The notes under the pieces were generated by a model. It made no database searches, was not told the DNA's origin, and was given only the letters and a program-made list of their open reading frames with translations. From NCBI RefSeq assembly GCF_009604375.1, contig NZ_WEGH01000003.1, positions 1,469,102-1,533,101 of the forward strand: a DNA stretch of 64,000 nucleotides, given 5' to 3'. Source of the stretch: Actinomadura macrotermitis (GTDB lineage: Bacteria > Actinomycetota > Actinomycetes > Streptosporangiales > Streptosporangiaceae). The position numbers were made by a program, and so were the translations under genes. Each line of letters begins with the position of its first letter. Within the stretch, counting starts at the first letter, position 1. Below, piece after piece: positions 15,831 to 23,982 of this stretch.

Positions 15831-15980
15831 ATGCCAGAACCCGACAACAACTGGTGGACCAGCATGGTGCGAGCAGGGGAGCGTACGGTCCGGTATGCCT
15901 TGGCAGACGGAGACCGGACCGTACGCCTGGCGCTGTTGGCGATCGTGATCGCCATCGCCATCACCCTGGTACGCAGCTAG
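15831..15980 (+). CDS. 49-residue single-pass membrane microprotein
   Basis: MPEPDNNWWTSMVRAGERTV starts the frame; the C-terminal half is a hydrophobic helix (about 32-46, rich in Leu, Ile, Ala and Val) ending in VRS. The ATG at 15831 has GGGAAGG 6-12 bases upstream, and the gene is closed by a perfect 14-bp hairpin (15988-16021). It lies between two DUF397 genes on the same strand. An N-in/C-out topology is inferred from charge. Translation is suggested by the ribosome site, the terminator and ordered hydrophobicity. I do not recognise a family. Confidence 0.65.
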   Translation: MPEPDNNWWTSMVRAGERTVRYALADGDRTVRLALLAIVIAIAITLVRS

Positions 15981-15987
15981 CACGACA

Positions 15988-16021
15988 GGGCAGATGAGGG
16001 GTTGCCGCCCCTCATCTGCCC
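15988..16021 (+). terminator. Perfect 14-bp hairpin after the microprotein gene
   Basis: GGGCAGATGAGGGG (15988-16001) and CCCCTCATCTGCCC (16008-16021) pair perfectly around TTGCCG. It starts 7 bp after the stop codon and has no T-tract. Confidence 0.8.
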
Positions 16022-16026
16022 ACATT

Positions 16027-16075
16027 AGGCAGTCCTGCCACATGATTGCGAATCGACAGGCAGTCCTGCCGCATG
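16027..16075. promoter_or_regulatory. Two 18-bp direct repeats with palindromic core, 31-bp spacing
   Basis: AGGCAGTCCTGCCACATG (16027-16044) and AGGCAGTCCTGCCGCATG (16058-16075) differ at one base. Each contains the palindrome GGCAG-TC-CTGCC. The centre-to-centre distance of 31 bp is about three helical turns, so both would face the same side of the DNA. They sit 136-184 bp upstream of DUF397 copy 2. This is a candidate operator, perhaps for the XRE protein at 14426; that link is inference. Confidence 0.55.
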
Positions 16076-16210
16076 TTTACCAGCCGACACGAGAGACGTG
16101 ACCGCTTGGATCCGGCGCGGATCCGATCCAGGTGAAGTTACCGGCAGTGGGTACAACCTAGGCGGCACCGGCGCCGTCCATCCCCTATCACCGCGCCAGT
16201 AGGAGGTGGG

Positions 16211-16420
16211 ATGCGAGTCGGCAATGCATCCGCACGCCCCTGGATCAAGAGCAGTCGCTGCGCATCGAACACCGCGTGCGTCGAGGTCTCCCGCCTCGCC
16301 GCCGAACGGGTCGGCGTCCGCGCCAGCGGACCCGGCGCTCCCTCAGCCGTCCTGACCTTCGGCCCCCGGGCATGGGGCCGCTTCCTGAACCGGGTGAAGG
16401 CCGGCGAGCTCGACCTCTGA
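16211..16420 (+). CDS. DUF397 protein, copy 2
   Basis: A 69-residue protein, paralogous to copy 1: WIKSSRCASNTACVEVSRLA, then RVGVRAS and LTFGPRAWGRF, ending KAGELDL. A strong AGGAGGTG lies 4 bases before the ATG at 16211. It has no adjacent XRE gene of its own; the nearest is at 14426-15304. The tandem palindromic repeats at 16027-16075 are its likely control region, and a hairpin at 16436-16485 ends the unit. Confidence 0.92.
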   Translation: MRVGNASARPWIKSSRCASNTACVEVSRLAAERVGVRASGPGAPSAVLTFGPRAWGRFLNRVKAGELDL

Positions 16421-16435
16421 GCCGCCGGCCTGCAC

Positions 16436-16485
16436 GGATCCGTCCCGCCCGCGCCGCCGTCGCGGTGGCCGGGCGAGGCGGATCC
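16436..16485. terminator. Bidirectional hairpin between DUF397 copy 2 and glmS
   Basis: GGATCCGTCCCGCCCG pairs with CGGGCGAGGCGGATCC over 16 positions, with one mismatch and one G-T pair. A smaller CCGCC/GGTGG helix can form in the loop. It lies between two convergent stop codons (16420 and 16518), so it can serve both genes. Confidence 0.7.
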
Positions 16486-16517
16486 CCTCGGGCACCCCGG
16501 GAAACGGGGCGCGGCGG

Positions 16518-18365
16518 CTACTCGACCGTGACGGACTTGGCCAGGTTGCGGGGCTGGTCCACGTCGTGGCCCTTGGCGGTGGCCAGCTCGCAGGCGAACA
16601 CCTGCAGCGGCACCGTGGTGACCAGCGGCTGCAGCAGCGTCGGCACCGCCGGGACCGTGATCAGGGTGTCGGCGTACGGCTCGACCGAGGTGTCGCCCTC
16701 CTCGGCGATCACGATGGTGCGGGCGCCGCGGGCGCGGATCTCCTGGATGTTGGAGACGATCTTGTCGTGCAGCACGTCGCGGGCGAGCGGCGGCACGATG
16801 ACCACGACCGGCAGCCCGGGCTCGATCAGCGCGATCGGGCCGTGCTTCAGCTCGCCGGCGGCGAAGCCCTCGGCGTGCATGTAGGCCAACTCCTTGAGCT
16901 TCAGCGCGCCCTCCAGCGCCACCGGGAAGCCCACGTGGCGGCCGAGGAACAGCACGCAGCGCTCGCCGGCCAGGGAGCGGGCCAGCTCGCGCACCGGCTC
17001 CATGGTCTCCAGCACCTTGTCCACCTTCTCCGGCATCTGCGCCAGGAGCTGGATCATGGCGAAGACCTCGTCGCCCCACTTGGTGCCGCGCACCTGGCCG
17101 AGGTAGAGCGCGATCAGGTAGACCGCGACCAGCTGGGTCAGGAACGCCTTGGTGGAGGCGACCGCGATCTCGGGCCCGGCGTGGGTGTACAGGACGCCGT
17201 CGCACTCGCGCGGCAGCGTGGAGCCGTTGACGTTGCAGATGCCGAGCACCTTGGCCTGCTGCTCGCGGGCGTGCCGGACGGCCATCAGGGTGTCCATCGT
17301 CTCGCCCGACTGGGAGACGGCGATGACCAGCGTGCCGCGCGACAGGATGGGGTCGCGGTAGCGGAACTCGTGCGCCAGCTCGACCTCGCAGGGCAGCCCG
17401 GCCCAGTGCTCGATGGCGTACTTGGCGATCATCCCGGCGTGGTTGGCGGTGCCGCACGCCACGATGACGACCTTGTCGACCTCGCGCAGCTCCTGGTCGG
17501 AGATGCGCATCTCGTCCAGGACGAGCCGGCCGCCCGCGCCGATCCGGCCGAGCAGGGTGTCGGCGACCGCGCGCGGCTGCTCGGCGATCTCCTTCAGCAT
17601 GAAGTGCTCGTAGCCGCCCTTCTCGGCGGCCGAGACGTCCCAGTCGACGTGGTACTCGCGCACCGTGGCCGGCGCGCCGCCCAAGTCGGTGACGGTGACG
17701 CCGCCCGCTCGCAGCTCCACGACCTGGTCCTGGCCGAGCTCGATCGCGTCGCGGGTGTGCTCGATGAACGCGGCCACGTCGCTGGCCAGGAAGTTCTCGC
17801 CCTCCCCGACGCCGACGACCAGCGGCGAGTTGCGGCGGGCGCCGACCACCAGGTCGGGGTCGCCGGTGTGCACCGCGACGAGGGTGAAGGCGCCCTCCAG
17901 CCGGCGGCAGACGCGGCGCATCGCGTCGGCGAGGTTCCCGCCGGACTTCAGCTCGTCCTCCAGCAGGTGCGCGACGCACTCGGTGTCGGTCTCCGACACC
18001 AGCTTGTGGCCGAGCTCCTCCAGCTCCGAGCGGAGCGCGGCGAAGTTCTCGATGATGCCGTTGTGCACGACCGCGACCGACCCGGTGCAGTCGGTGTGGG
18101 GGTGGGCGTTGCGGTCGTTCGGCGCGCCGTGCGTCGCCCACCGGGTGTGCCCCATGCCGAGCGTCCCGGCGGGGGGCGGCTCCTCGGCCAGCGCCTCCCG
18201 CAGGTTCACCAGCTTGCCCGCCCGCTTGGCGGTGACCAGCGTCGCGTCCTCGGCCAGCAAGGCCACCCCGGCCGAGTCGTAGCCGCGGTACTCCAGCCGC
18301 GCCAGGCCCTCGACCACCACGTCCAGCGCCGGCCTGGAGCCGACGTAACCCACGATTCCGCACAT
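16518..18365 (-). CDS. glmS: Glutamine-fructose-6-phosphate aminotransferase
   Basis: A 615-residue cytoplasmic enzyme making glucosamine-6-phosphate, the first step towards UDP-GlcNAc; GlmM (24740-26083) performs the next. It starts MCGIVGYVGS with nucleophile Cys2 exposed after Met removal, so the ATG at 18365 is certain. The N-terminal glutaminase domain (about 1-230) has EYRGYDSAGVAL and HTRWATHGAPNDRNAHPH. Two SIS isomerase domains follow (VACGTANHAG, SQSGETMDTLMA), and the C-terminus DQPRNLAKSVTVE is canonical. No glmS ribozyme-like leader is apparent in the 92-bp gap to coaA. Confidence 0.98.
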   Translation of the reverse strand: MCGIVGYVGSRPALDVVVEGLARLEYRGYDSAGVALLAEDATLVTAKRAGKLVNLREALAEEPPPAGTLGMGHTRWATHGAPNDRNAHPHTDCTGSVAVVHNGIIENFAALRSELEELGHKLVSETDTECVAHLLEDELKSGGNLADAMRRVCRRLEGAFTLVAVHTGDPDLVVGARRNSPLVVGVGEGENFLASDVAAFIEHTRDAIELGQDQVVELRAGGVTVTDLGGAPATVREYHVDWDVSAAEKGGYEHFMLKEIAEQPRAVADTLLGRIGAGGRLVLDEMRISDQELREVDKVVIVACGTANHAGMIAKYAIEHWAGLPCEVELAHEFRYRDPILSRGTLVIAVSQSGETMDTLMAVRHAREQQAKVLGICNVNGSTLPRECDGVLYTHAGPEIAVASTKAFLTQLVAVYLIALYLGQVRGTKWGDEVFAMIQLLAQMPEKVDKVLETMEPVRELARSLAGERCVLFLGRHVGFPVALEGALKLKELAYMHAEGFAAGELKHGPIALIEPGLPVVVIVPPLARDVLHDKIVSNIQEIRARGARTIVIAEEGDTSVEPYADTLITVPAVPTLLQPLVTTVPLQVFACELATAKGHDVDQPRNLAKSVTVE

Positions 18366-18457
18366 GGTGAGCAGCCTATTCGGTCGCCTCACCCCGACCT
18401 ACCTGCGAGGGCCGCCTTGACGGGGATATACCGTGGGCCGTCGGCGAAACGGAACCC

Positions 18458-19411
18458 ATGGCCGCTCCCGGTCATGACGAGCGGATGGACAGCGTGCCGA
18501 GCCCTTACGTGGAACTCTCCCGCGACTCCTGGCGCGCCCTGCGCGAGAACACCCCGCTGCCCCTCACGCCCGGTGAGCTCGACGCGCTGCGCGGGCTGCG
18601 CGACCCGATCGACATCACCGAGGTCGAGGAGGTCTACCTGCCGCTGTCACGGCTGCTGAACCTGTTCTTCCTCGCCGACGGCGGGCTGCGCGACACCGTC
18701 GGCGGGTTCCTCGGCGAGCCGGTGCAGCCCACGCCGTTCATCATCGGGGTGGCGGGCAGTGTCGCGGTCGGCAAGTCGACGACGTCGCGGCTGCTGCGCA
18801 CGCTGCTGGCGCGCCGGCCCGAGCACCCGAGCGTGGAGCTGGTCACCACCGACAGCTTCCTGTACCCGAACGCGGTGCTGGCCGAACGCGGCCTGATGGA
18901 CCGCAAGGGCTTCCCCGAGTCCTACGACCGGCGGGCGCTGGTCCGGTTCGTCTCGGAGATCAAGTCGGGGGCGGAGCAGGCCGAGATCCCGGTGTACTCG
19001 CATCTGGAGTACGACATCGTGCCGGGCGCCCGGCAGACGGTCCGGCGGCCCGACATCCTGATCGTGGAGGGGCTGAACGTGCTGCAGGCGCCGCCGCCCG
19101 GCTCCCTCGGCGTGTCGGACTTCTTCGACTTCTCCATCTATGTGGACGCCCGGGTGGAGGACATCCGGCAGTGGTACGTCGAGCGGCTGTTCGCGCTGCG
19201 CCGCACCGCGTTCGCCGACCCGCGCTCCTACTTCCACCGCTACTCCCGGCTGGACGAGGACGAGGCGGCGGCGTTCGCGCAGCGGGTGTGGCGCGACATC
19301 AACGAGATCAACCTGGTGTCCAACATCCTGCCGACCCGGGCCCGCGCGACGCTGGTGCTGCACAAGGGCCGCGACCACAGCGTCCAGCGGGTCCGGCTGC
19401 GCCGCATCTGA
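18458..19411 (+). CDS. coaA: Pantothenate kinase, type I
   Basis: A 317-residue kinase phosphorylating pantothenate, the first and controlling step of CoA synthesis. The P-loop GVAGSVAVGKSTT is at about 97-109; TTDSFLYPN, KGFPESYD, YSHLEYDIVPG and LIVEGLNVLQ are type I signatures. C-terminal NEINLVSNILPTRARATLVL and VQRVRLRRI are also typical. The start is ATG 18458, or ATG 18485 nine codons later, where the conserved part begins. It diverges from glmS and converges on the ABC exporter operon with a 20-bp gap. Confidence 0.96.
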   Translation: MAAPGHDERMDSVPSPYVELSRDSWRALRENTPLPLTPGELDALRGLRDPIDITEVEEVYLPLSRLLNLFFLADGGLRDTVGGFLGEPVQPTPFIIGVAGSVAVGKSTTSRLLRTLLARRPEHPSVELVTTDSFLYPNAVLAERGLMDRKGFPESYDRRALVRFVSEIKSGAEQAEIPVYSHLEYDIVPGARQTVRRPDILIVEGLNVLQAPPPGSLGVSDFFDFSIYVDARVEDIRQWYVERLFALRRTAFADPRSYFHRYSRLDEDEAAAFAQRVWRDINEINLVSNILPTRARATLVLHKGRDHSVQRVRLRRI

Positions 19412-19431
19412 CCCGGCCGGGAGCGGCCCGC

Positions 19432-20148
19432 TCAGTCGGCGCCGGCCACCGTCAGCGAGCGCAGCCGCAGCACCGCCAGCAGCGTGCCCGCGGCGGTGAC
19501 GAGCACCAGCAGCACGACGGCGACCGGCAGGTCGACCGTCGAGCGCACGTACGACGCCGAGGTGAAGGTGTCGGCGACCGACAGCGCCCACTGCTGGACC
19601 GACGCCGACTTGGCGCCGGGCGCGAAGTTGCCGAGCAGCGCCTCCCACACCAGCGCGTACAGCAGCCCGATCACCACCGCGTTGCGGCTGACCACCGCCA
19701 GCGCCACGAACACCGCGCCGTAGGCGATCCCGCCCGCCAGCATGCCGATGCCGAACGCCAGGGCCAGCTGCGCGGTGGTCCCGGCGAGCAGCAGGCCCGC
19801 CACGAACGTCGGCAGCACCGCGAACACCGCGATCAGCGCGATCGCCACCGCCAGCTTGGTCAGCACGACCACGTGCCGCGGGATCGGCTTGGTCAGCACG
19901 TACATGATCTGGCCGTCGTCGATCTCCGGGCCGATCACGCCGGTGCCCGCGACGAGGGCGACCAGCGGCAGCAGCGTCGCGATCGCGAACCGCTGCAGGA
20001 CCAGCGAGGAGATCTCCAGGTCGGCCACGCCGGTGACCCGCAGCGCGACCGCCAGCACCACCAGCAGCAGGGGAAGCGCGAACAGCAGCAGCGCCCGGCG
20101 CCGCCCCAGCATGGCGCGGAACGTGATCATCGCGATCGTGGGATTCAT
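19432..20148 (-). CDS. ABC-2-type transporter permease (small)
   Basis: A 238-residue integral membrane protein with about six helices, starting MNPTIAMITFRAMLGRRRAL and including GPEIDDGQIMYVLTKPIPRH, the cytoplasmic motif seen in ABC-2 permeases. The ATG at 20148 overlaps the ATPase stop (ATGA). It is the last gene of the four-gene exporter operon (22872-19432). It would pair with the ATPase encoded at 20145-21056. The substrate is unknown. Confidence 0.85.
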   Translation of the reverse strand: MNPTIAMITFRAMLGRRRALLLFALPLLLVVLAVALRVTGVADLEISSLVLQRFAIATLLPLVALVAGTGVIGPEIDDGQIMYVLTKPIPRHVVVLTKLAVAIALIAVFAVLPTFVAGLLLAGTTAQLALAFGIGMLAGGIAYGAVFVALAVVSRNAVVIGLLYALVWEALLGNFAPGAKSASVQQWALSVADTFTSASYVRSTVDLPVAVVLLVLVTAAGTLLAVLRLRSLTVAGAD

Positions 20149-21056
20149 CGGGCCACCAGGTAGGAGAAGACGCTTTCCAGGGACTCGTCGGAGGGCGCGA
20201 CCTCCCACAGCCGGACCTGCGCGTCGCGGGCGAGGCGCGGCAGCAGCAGGGTGAAGCGCCGGAAGTCGACCGCCTCGACCTCCAGGCCCTTCGGGGTGAG
20301 CCGGACGCTGCGCGCCGACCCGTCGGCGATGATCGCGGCGGCGAGGGCCCGGTCGTCGGCCGAGCGGACCAGGAACAGGTGCGGGCGGTCGGTCATCAGC
20401 CGGCGGATCTCGCGGAAGTCGCCCGACGCCGCGTGCCGGCCCGCCACGATCACCTCGATGTGGCTGGCCAGCCGCTCGACCTCCTCCAGGATGTGCGAGC
20501 TGAACAAGATCGTGCGGCCCTCGGCGGCCATCCGGCGGATCAGGTCCATCAGCTGGAGGCGCTGGCGCGGGTCCATGCCGTTGAAGGGCTCGTCCAGCAG
20601 CAGCACCGCCGGGTCGTGCACCAGCGCCGAGGCCATCTTGATGCGCTGCTTCATGCCCTTGGAGTACTGGCCGATCGGCCGGGACGCGGCGTAGTCCATC
20701 TCGACCAGGTCGATGGCGCGCTGCGCGGCGGCGCCCGGGTCGGGCAGCTTGTGCAGCTTGGCCATGGCGAGGATGAACTGCCGGCCGGTGAGGAAGTCGT
20801 AGGCGGCCTCGTGCTCGGGCACCAGGCCGAGCACGCGGTAGATGCCGGGGTTGCGCCAGATCGGCGCGCCGTCCAGCGTCACGGTGCCCGAGGACGGCTC
20901 CAGGAACCCGCCCATCATGTGGATGAGGGTGGACTTGCCGGCGCCGTTCGGGCCGAGCAGCCCGGTCACGCCGGGGCCGATCGTCATCGACACGCCGTTG
21001 ACCGCCACCACGTTGCCGTACCAGCGCGACACCCGGTCCAGCCGCAGTTCGCTCAC
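20145..21056 (-). CDS. ABC transporter ATP-binding protein
   Basis: A 303-residue ATPase. Walker A is GLLGPNGAGKSTL, the signature motif is YSKGMKQR, Walker B is VLLLDEPFNGMDP and the switch is SSH. The C-terminal 80 residues carry an extra domain after the nucleotide-binding fold, as in many ABC-2 exporters. The GTG start at 21056 overlaps the preceding permease stop (GTGA). LGLVPEHEAAYDFLTG at the Q-loop suggests the same subfamily as the second ATPase of this operon. Confidence 0.9.
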   Translation of the reverse strand: MSELRLDRVSRWYGNVVAVNGVSMTIGPGVTGLLGPNGAGKSTLIHMMGGFLEPSSGTVTLDGAPIWRNPGIYRVLGLVPEHEAAYDFLTGRQFILAMAKLHKLPDPGAAAQRAIDLVEMDYAASRPIGQYSKGMKQRIKMASALVHDPAVLLLDEPFNGMDPRQRLQLMDLIRRMAAEGRTILFSSHILEEVERLASHIEVIVAGRHAASGDFREIRRLMTDRPHLFLVRSADDRALAAAIIADGSARSVRLTPKGLEVEAVDFRRFTLLLPRLARDAQVRLWEVAPSDESLESVFSYLVAR

Positions 21057-21934
21057 GAGAGGCCCGCCTTCCGGAACCGGCTGTACAGGACGGCGATCGA
21101 ACCCGCCACGATCGCGGTGCACAGCGCCAGCGCGATCAGGCCGCCGGCGATGCCGGGCGGGACGCCGACCGCGGACCTCTGCGCGCCGAGCAGCCGCACC
21201 TGGACGATGTCGACCAGGTTGAACGGCGCGAACAGCCCCATCCAGCCCTGCAGGGTGAACTGGGTGCGCACCTCGGCGATGCCCTGCACGATCAGCACGA
21301 ACGTGGTGGGCAGCAGGTACACCGCGATGACGGCCGCGACGCCGAACCCGCGCCGCGGCGTGAACGCGGCCACCGTCAGCCCGATTCCGGCCAGGACCAG
21401 CGCGAACACCACGCACCCGACCAGGGCGCCCAGGTAGCGCAGCAGCTGGTCGGCCGAGCCGGGCACCTTGGCGATCAGGCCGCCGACGTACAGCACGGTG
21501 ACCGGCACCGCCATCAGCGCGAACAGCGAGGTGACCAGGGCGGCGAACTTGGCCAGCACGAAGTCCAGCGGGCCGACCGGGCGGGAGAAGTACAGCGGCA
21601 CCACGTGGAAGCGCAGCTCGCGCGAGGCCAGCACCGGCGACTGCGCGGCCAGGAAGATCGCGATGATCACCTGCAGGGTGACCGCGTAGGAGGAGTAGCG
21701 CATCAGCGCGCCGGGCTCCTTGGTGAAGGCGACCACGCCGACGTCCACCACCGCGGGGATCAGCATGATCAGCGCGAGGATGGACGGCATCACCTTGGCG
21801 CGGGCGGGCCGGCCGAAGCCGTGGCAGGCGCGCAGGTTGTGCACGTACAGCGAGCGCAGCACGTAGCCGCGGCCGAGGCGGCGGCCGTCGTAGTGGCGGT
21901 AGCCGATGTCATGGATGGTGCTTCCCACCGTCAT
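21053..21934 (-). CDS. ABC-2-type transporter permease (large)
   Basis: A 293-residue membrane protein. A hydrophilic N-terminus (STIHDIGYRHYDGRRLGRGY) precedes about six helices. ASRELRFHVVPLYFSRPVG is the cytoplasmic coupling segment. The ATG at 21934 overlaps the upstream ATPase stop (ATGA). The N-terminal IxDIGYRxYxGxRLGR motif is typical of this actinobacterial permease group. Confidence 0.87.
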   Translation of the reverse strand: MTVGSTIHDIGYRHYDGRRLGRGYVLRSLYVHNLRACHGFGRPARAKVMPSILALIMLIPAVVDVGVVAFTKEPGALMRYSSYAVTLQVIIAIFLAAQSPVLASRELRFHVVPLYFSRPVGPLDFVLAKFAALVTSLFALMAVPVTVLYVGGLIAKVPGSADQLLRYLGALVGCVVFALVLAGIGLTVAAFTPRRGFGVAAVIAVYLLPTTFVLIVQGIAEVRTQFTLQGWMGLFAPFNLVDIVQVRLLGAQRSAVGVPPGIAGGLIALALCTAIVAGSIAVLYSRFRKAGLS

Positions 21935-22872
21935 CGCGGCACCCCCTTCGTGATGGACGGCGGCTGCGGCGGCACCGGGTCGGTGAAGACCTCTTCGATG
22001 CGGTGCCGGCGCTGCTCCAGCCGGATCAGCCGCAGCTCCAGTTCGGCCGCGCCGTCGCGGATGCGGTCGTAGGTCTCCTCGCCGTCTATCTCGACGATGA
22101 GGAAGCGGCCCTCGGGGTGCACCTTGACGCCCTGGTCGTACAGGTGCCGCCCGAGCACGTCGCGGCCCTCCTCGACCTCCACGGTCAGCACGCCGCTCAT
22201 CCCGGTGTAGGCCTCGACGGCCTGCGAGCGCAGCAGCTTGCCGCCGTCGATGATGACGACGTGGTCGCAGACCCGCTCCAGTTCGCCGAGCAGGTGCGAG
22301 GTGACCAGCACGCTGATGCCGAACTCGGTGCCGATGCGGCGGATCAGGTCGAGCATCTCGTCGCGGCCGGCCGGGTCCAGGCCGTTGGTGGGCTCGTCCA
22401 GGAACACCAGCTCGGGGTCGTGCACCAGGGCCTGGGCGAGCTTGACGCGCTGGCGCATGCCGGTGGAGTAGCCGCCGATCGGCCGGTAGCGCTCCTCGTA
22501 CAGGCCGACGTGGCGCAGCGTGTCGGCGGCGCGCTCGCGCGCGGCGGCCGGCGGCAGCCCGCACATGCGCGCCATGTGCACGACGAACTCGGTGGCCGAC
22601 ACGTCCGGCGGCAGGCACTCGTACTCGGGCATGAACCCGACGCGTTCGCGGATGCGCAGGCCGTCGCGGGCGATGTCCAGGCCGAGCACGCCGGCCCGCC
22701 CTGACGTCGGCGGCAGCAGCCCGAGCAGGATCTTGATGAGGGTCGACTTGCCGGCGCCGTTGGCGCCGACCAGACCGACGACGCCGGGGGGCACCGACAC
22801 CGTGAGGTCGTCCAGGGCGGTGACCCTGGGGAACCTCATCGTCAGCCCCTCGGCAGCGATGATCGGCGGCAT
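21931..22872 (-). CDS. ABC transporter ATP-binding protein, first gene of exporter operon
   Basis: A 313-residue ATPase. Walker A is LVGANGAGKSTLI, the signature is YSTGMRQR, Walker B is LVFLDEPTNGLDP and the switch is TSH. The C-terminal extension (about 215-313) contains VEVEEGRDVLGRHLYDQG. It begins the ATPase-permease-ATPase-permease operon in which every junction is a 4-bp ATGA or GTGA overlap. This points to stoichiometric synthesis of a heteromeric exporter or two related ones. Confidence 0.92.
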   Translation of the reverse strand: MPPIIAAEGLTMRFPRVTALDDLTVSVPPGVVGLVGANGAGKSTLIKILLGLLPPTSGRAGVLGLDIARDGLRIRERVGFMPEYECLPPDVSATEFVVHMARMCGLPPAAARERAADTLRHVGLYEERYRPIGGYSTGMRQRVKLAQALVHDPELVFLDEPTNGLDPAGRDEMLDLIRRIGTEFGISVLVTSHLLGELERVCDHVVIIDGGKLLRSQAVEAYTGMSGVLTVEVEEGRDVLGRHLYDQGVKVHPEGRFLIVEIDGEETYDRIRDGAAELELRLIRLEQRRHRIEEVFTDPVPPQPPSITKGVPR

Positions 22873-22906
22873 GCCCCGAACCTAGCGCCTCGCGGCGCGG
22901 CGCGCG

Positions 22907-23899
22907 TCAGCCTTGAGGCCGAGGCCCGGCGGCCCGCCTGCCCCTCCTGCGGAGGACGAGCGTCCACACGCCGTGCTGCAGGAGGAGCGTGGCGACCCCC
23001 GCGATGATCATTCCGGCCAGGTTGACGCCGAGCTGCAGCAGCGATCCGTCGATCTCGCTGCGGTGCTTCAGCGCCAGCGCCACCGCCAGGTTGCCCGCGG
23101 CCGGGACGGTGGTCACCGAGATGAACACCCCGACCAGCGCCGAGGACTTGCCCGCCGTCATCGACAGCACCCCGGCCGCGCCCGCCAGCAGCGCCACGAT
23201 GAACGACCAGCGGTCCGGGCTGTAGATGAACGCGGTGAGCGGCCGCTCGGCCGGCAGCCGGTCCAGCTCGATCACCCCGATCCACCGGCTGACCAGCGCG
23301 CACACGTAGGTGACGGCGATCGCGACGGTGAAGCCGACCAGCAGGGTGCGCAGCGCGACCACGACCCGGCGCCGGTTCCAGCAGAGCCCGAAGCAGATGG
23401 CGGCGATGGCGCCGAACTCGGGGCCGACGACCATCGCGCCGACCACCAGGATCGGCGAGTCGATCAGCGCGGCGATCCCGGCCAGCTGGGTGGCCAGCGC
23501 CAGGAACGCCACGAACGACCAGGTCAGCGCGGCACCCTCGGCGGTGAGGTGGTCCAGCTCGTCCCAGATCACCGCGTCGTCGCCGGCGCCGGGCGCGCGC
23601 TGCTCGGCCTGGTCGGCGCCCACCGACAGCGACAGGTCGATGTGCTCCATCGCCACCGACCCGTCGCGTTCGATGTGCAGCTCGCGCAGGTCGCGCAGCA
23701 CCTCGTTGGCGGCCTCGCGGGCGACGTCGGCGGTGACCAGGTCGCCCTCGGGGACCCGGGCGGCGCCGGGCACCACGACGATGTTGGTGACGCCCGGATT
23801 GCCGGCCATCGCGGCGCAGGCGCGCTCCGTCCGGTCCGCGGGCACGATCGCTCTCAGGTGCAGCACGCCCTCATGATCTCGTATCCGGTGCGGTGCCAC
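22907..23899 (-). CDS. DUF389 membrane protein
   Basis: About 330 residues. A soluble N-terminal part (1-120, with LHLRAIVPADRTERACAAM) precedes a membrane domain of about six helices, including FVAFLALATQLAGIAALIDS, LVVGAMVVGPEFGAIAAI and MTAGKSSALVGVFISVTTVP. These match the DUF389 family of poorly characterised bacterial and archaeal membrane proteins. The GTG at 23899 is used; GTG at 23866 would begin just before the conserved part, and neither has a clear ribosome site. It is divergent from the HNH lipoprotein and ends 34 bp before the ABC operon. Confidence 0.82.
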   Translation of the reverse strand: MAPHRIRDHEGVLHLRAIVPADRTERACAAMAGNPGVTNIVVVPGAARVPEGDLVTADVAREAANEVLRDLRELHIERDGSVAMEHIDLSLSVGADQAEQRAPGAGDDAVIWDELDHLTAEGAALTWSFVAFLALATQLAGIAALIDSPILVVGAMVVGPEFGAIAAICFGLCWNRRRVVVALRTLLVGFTVAIAVTYVCALVSRWIGVIELDRLPAERPLTAFIYSPDRWSFIVALLAGAAGVLSMTAGKSSALVGVFISVTTVPAAGNLAVALALKHRSEIDGSLLQLGVNLAGMIIAGVATLLLQHGVWTLVLRRRGRRAAGPRPQG

Positions 23900-23982
23900 C
23901 TGTGTGGCGTCGCCGTTCGATGCCGTTTAATGCGGGTGCCGGGGGGATATTTCCGTCGGCGACGACAGAGGGCGGTGGCGGA

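Noticed and set aside
18366..18457. glmS ribozyme or riboswitch in the glmS leader
   Set aside because: The 92-bp divergent gap is too short for the ribozyme core, and no matching elements are seen.
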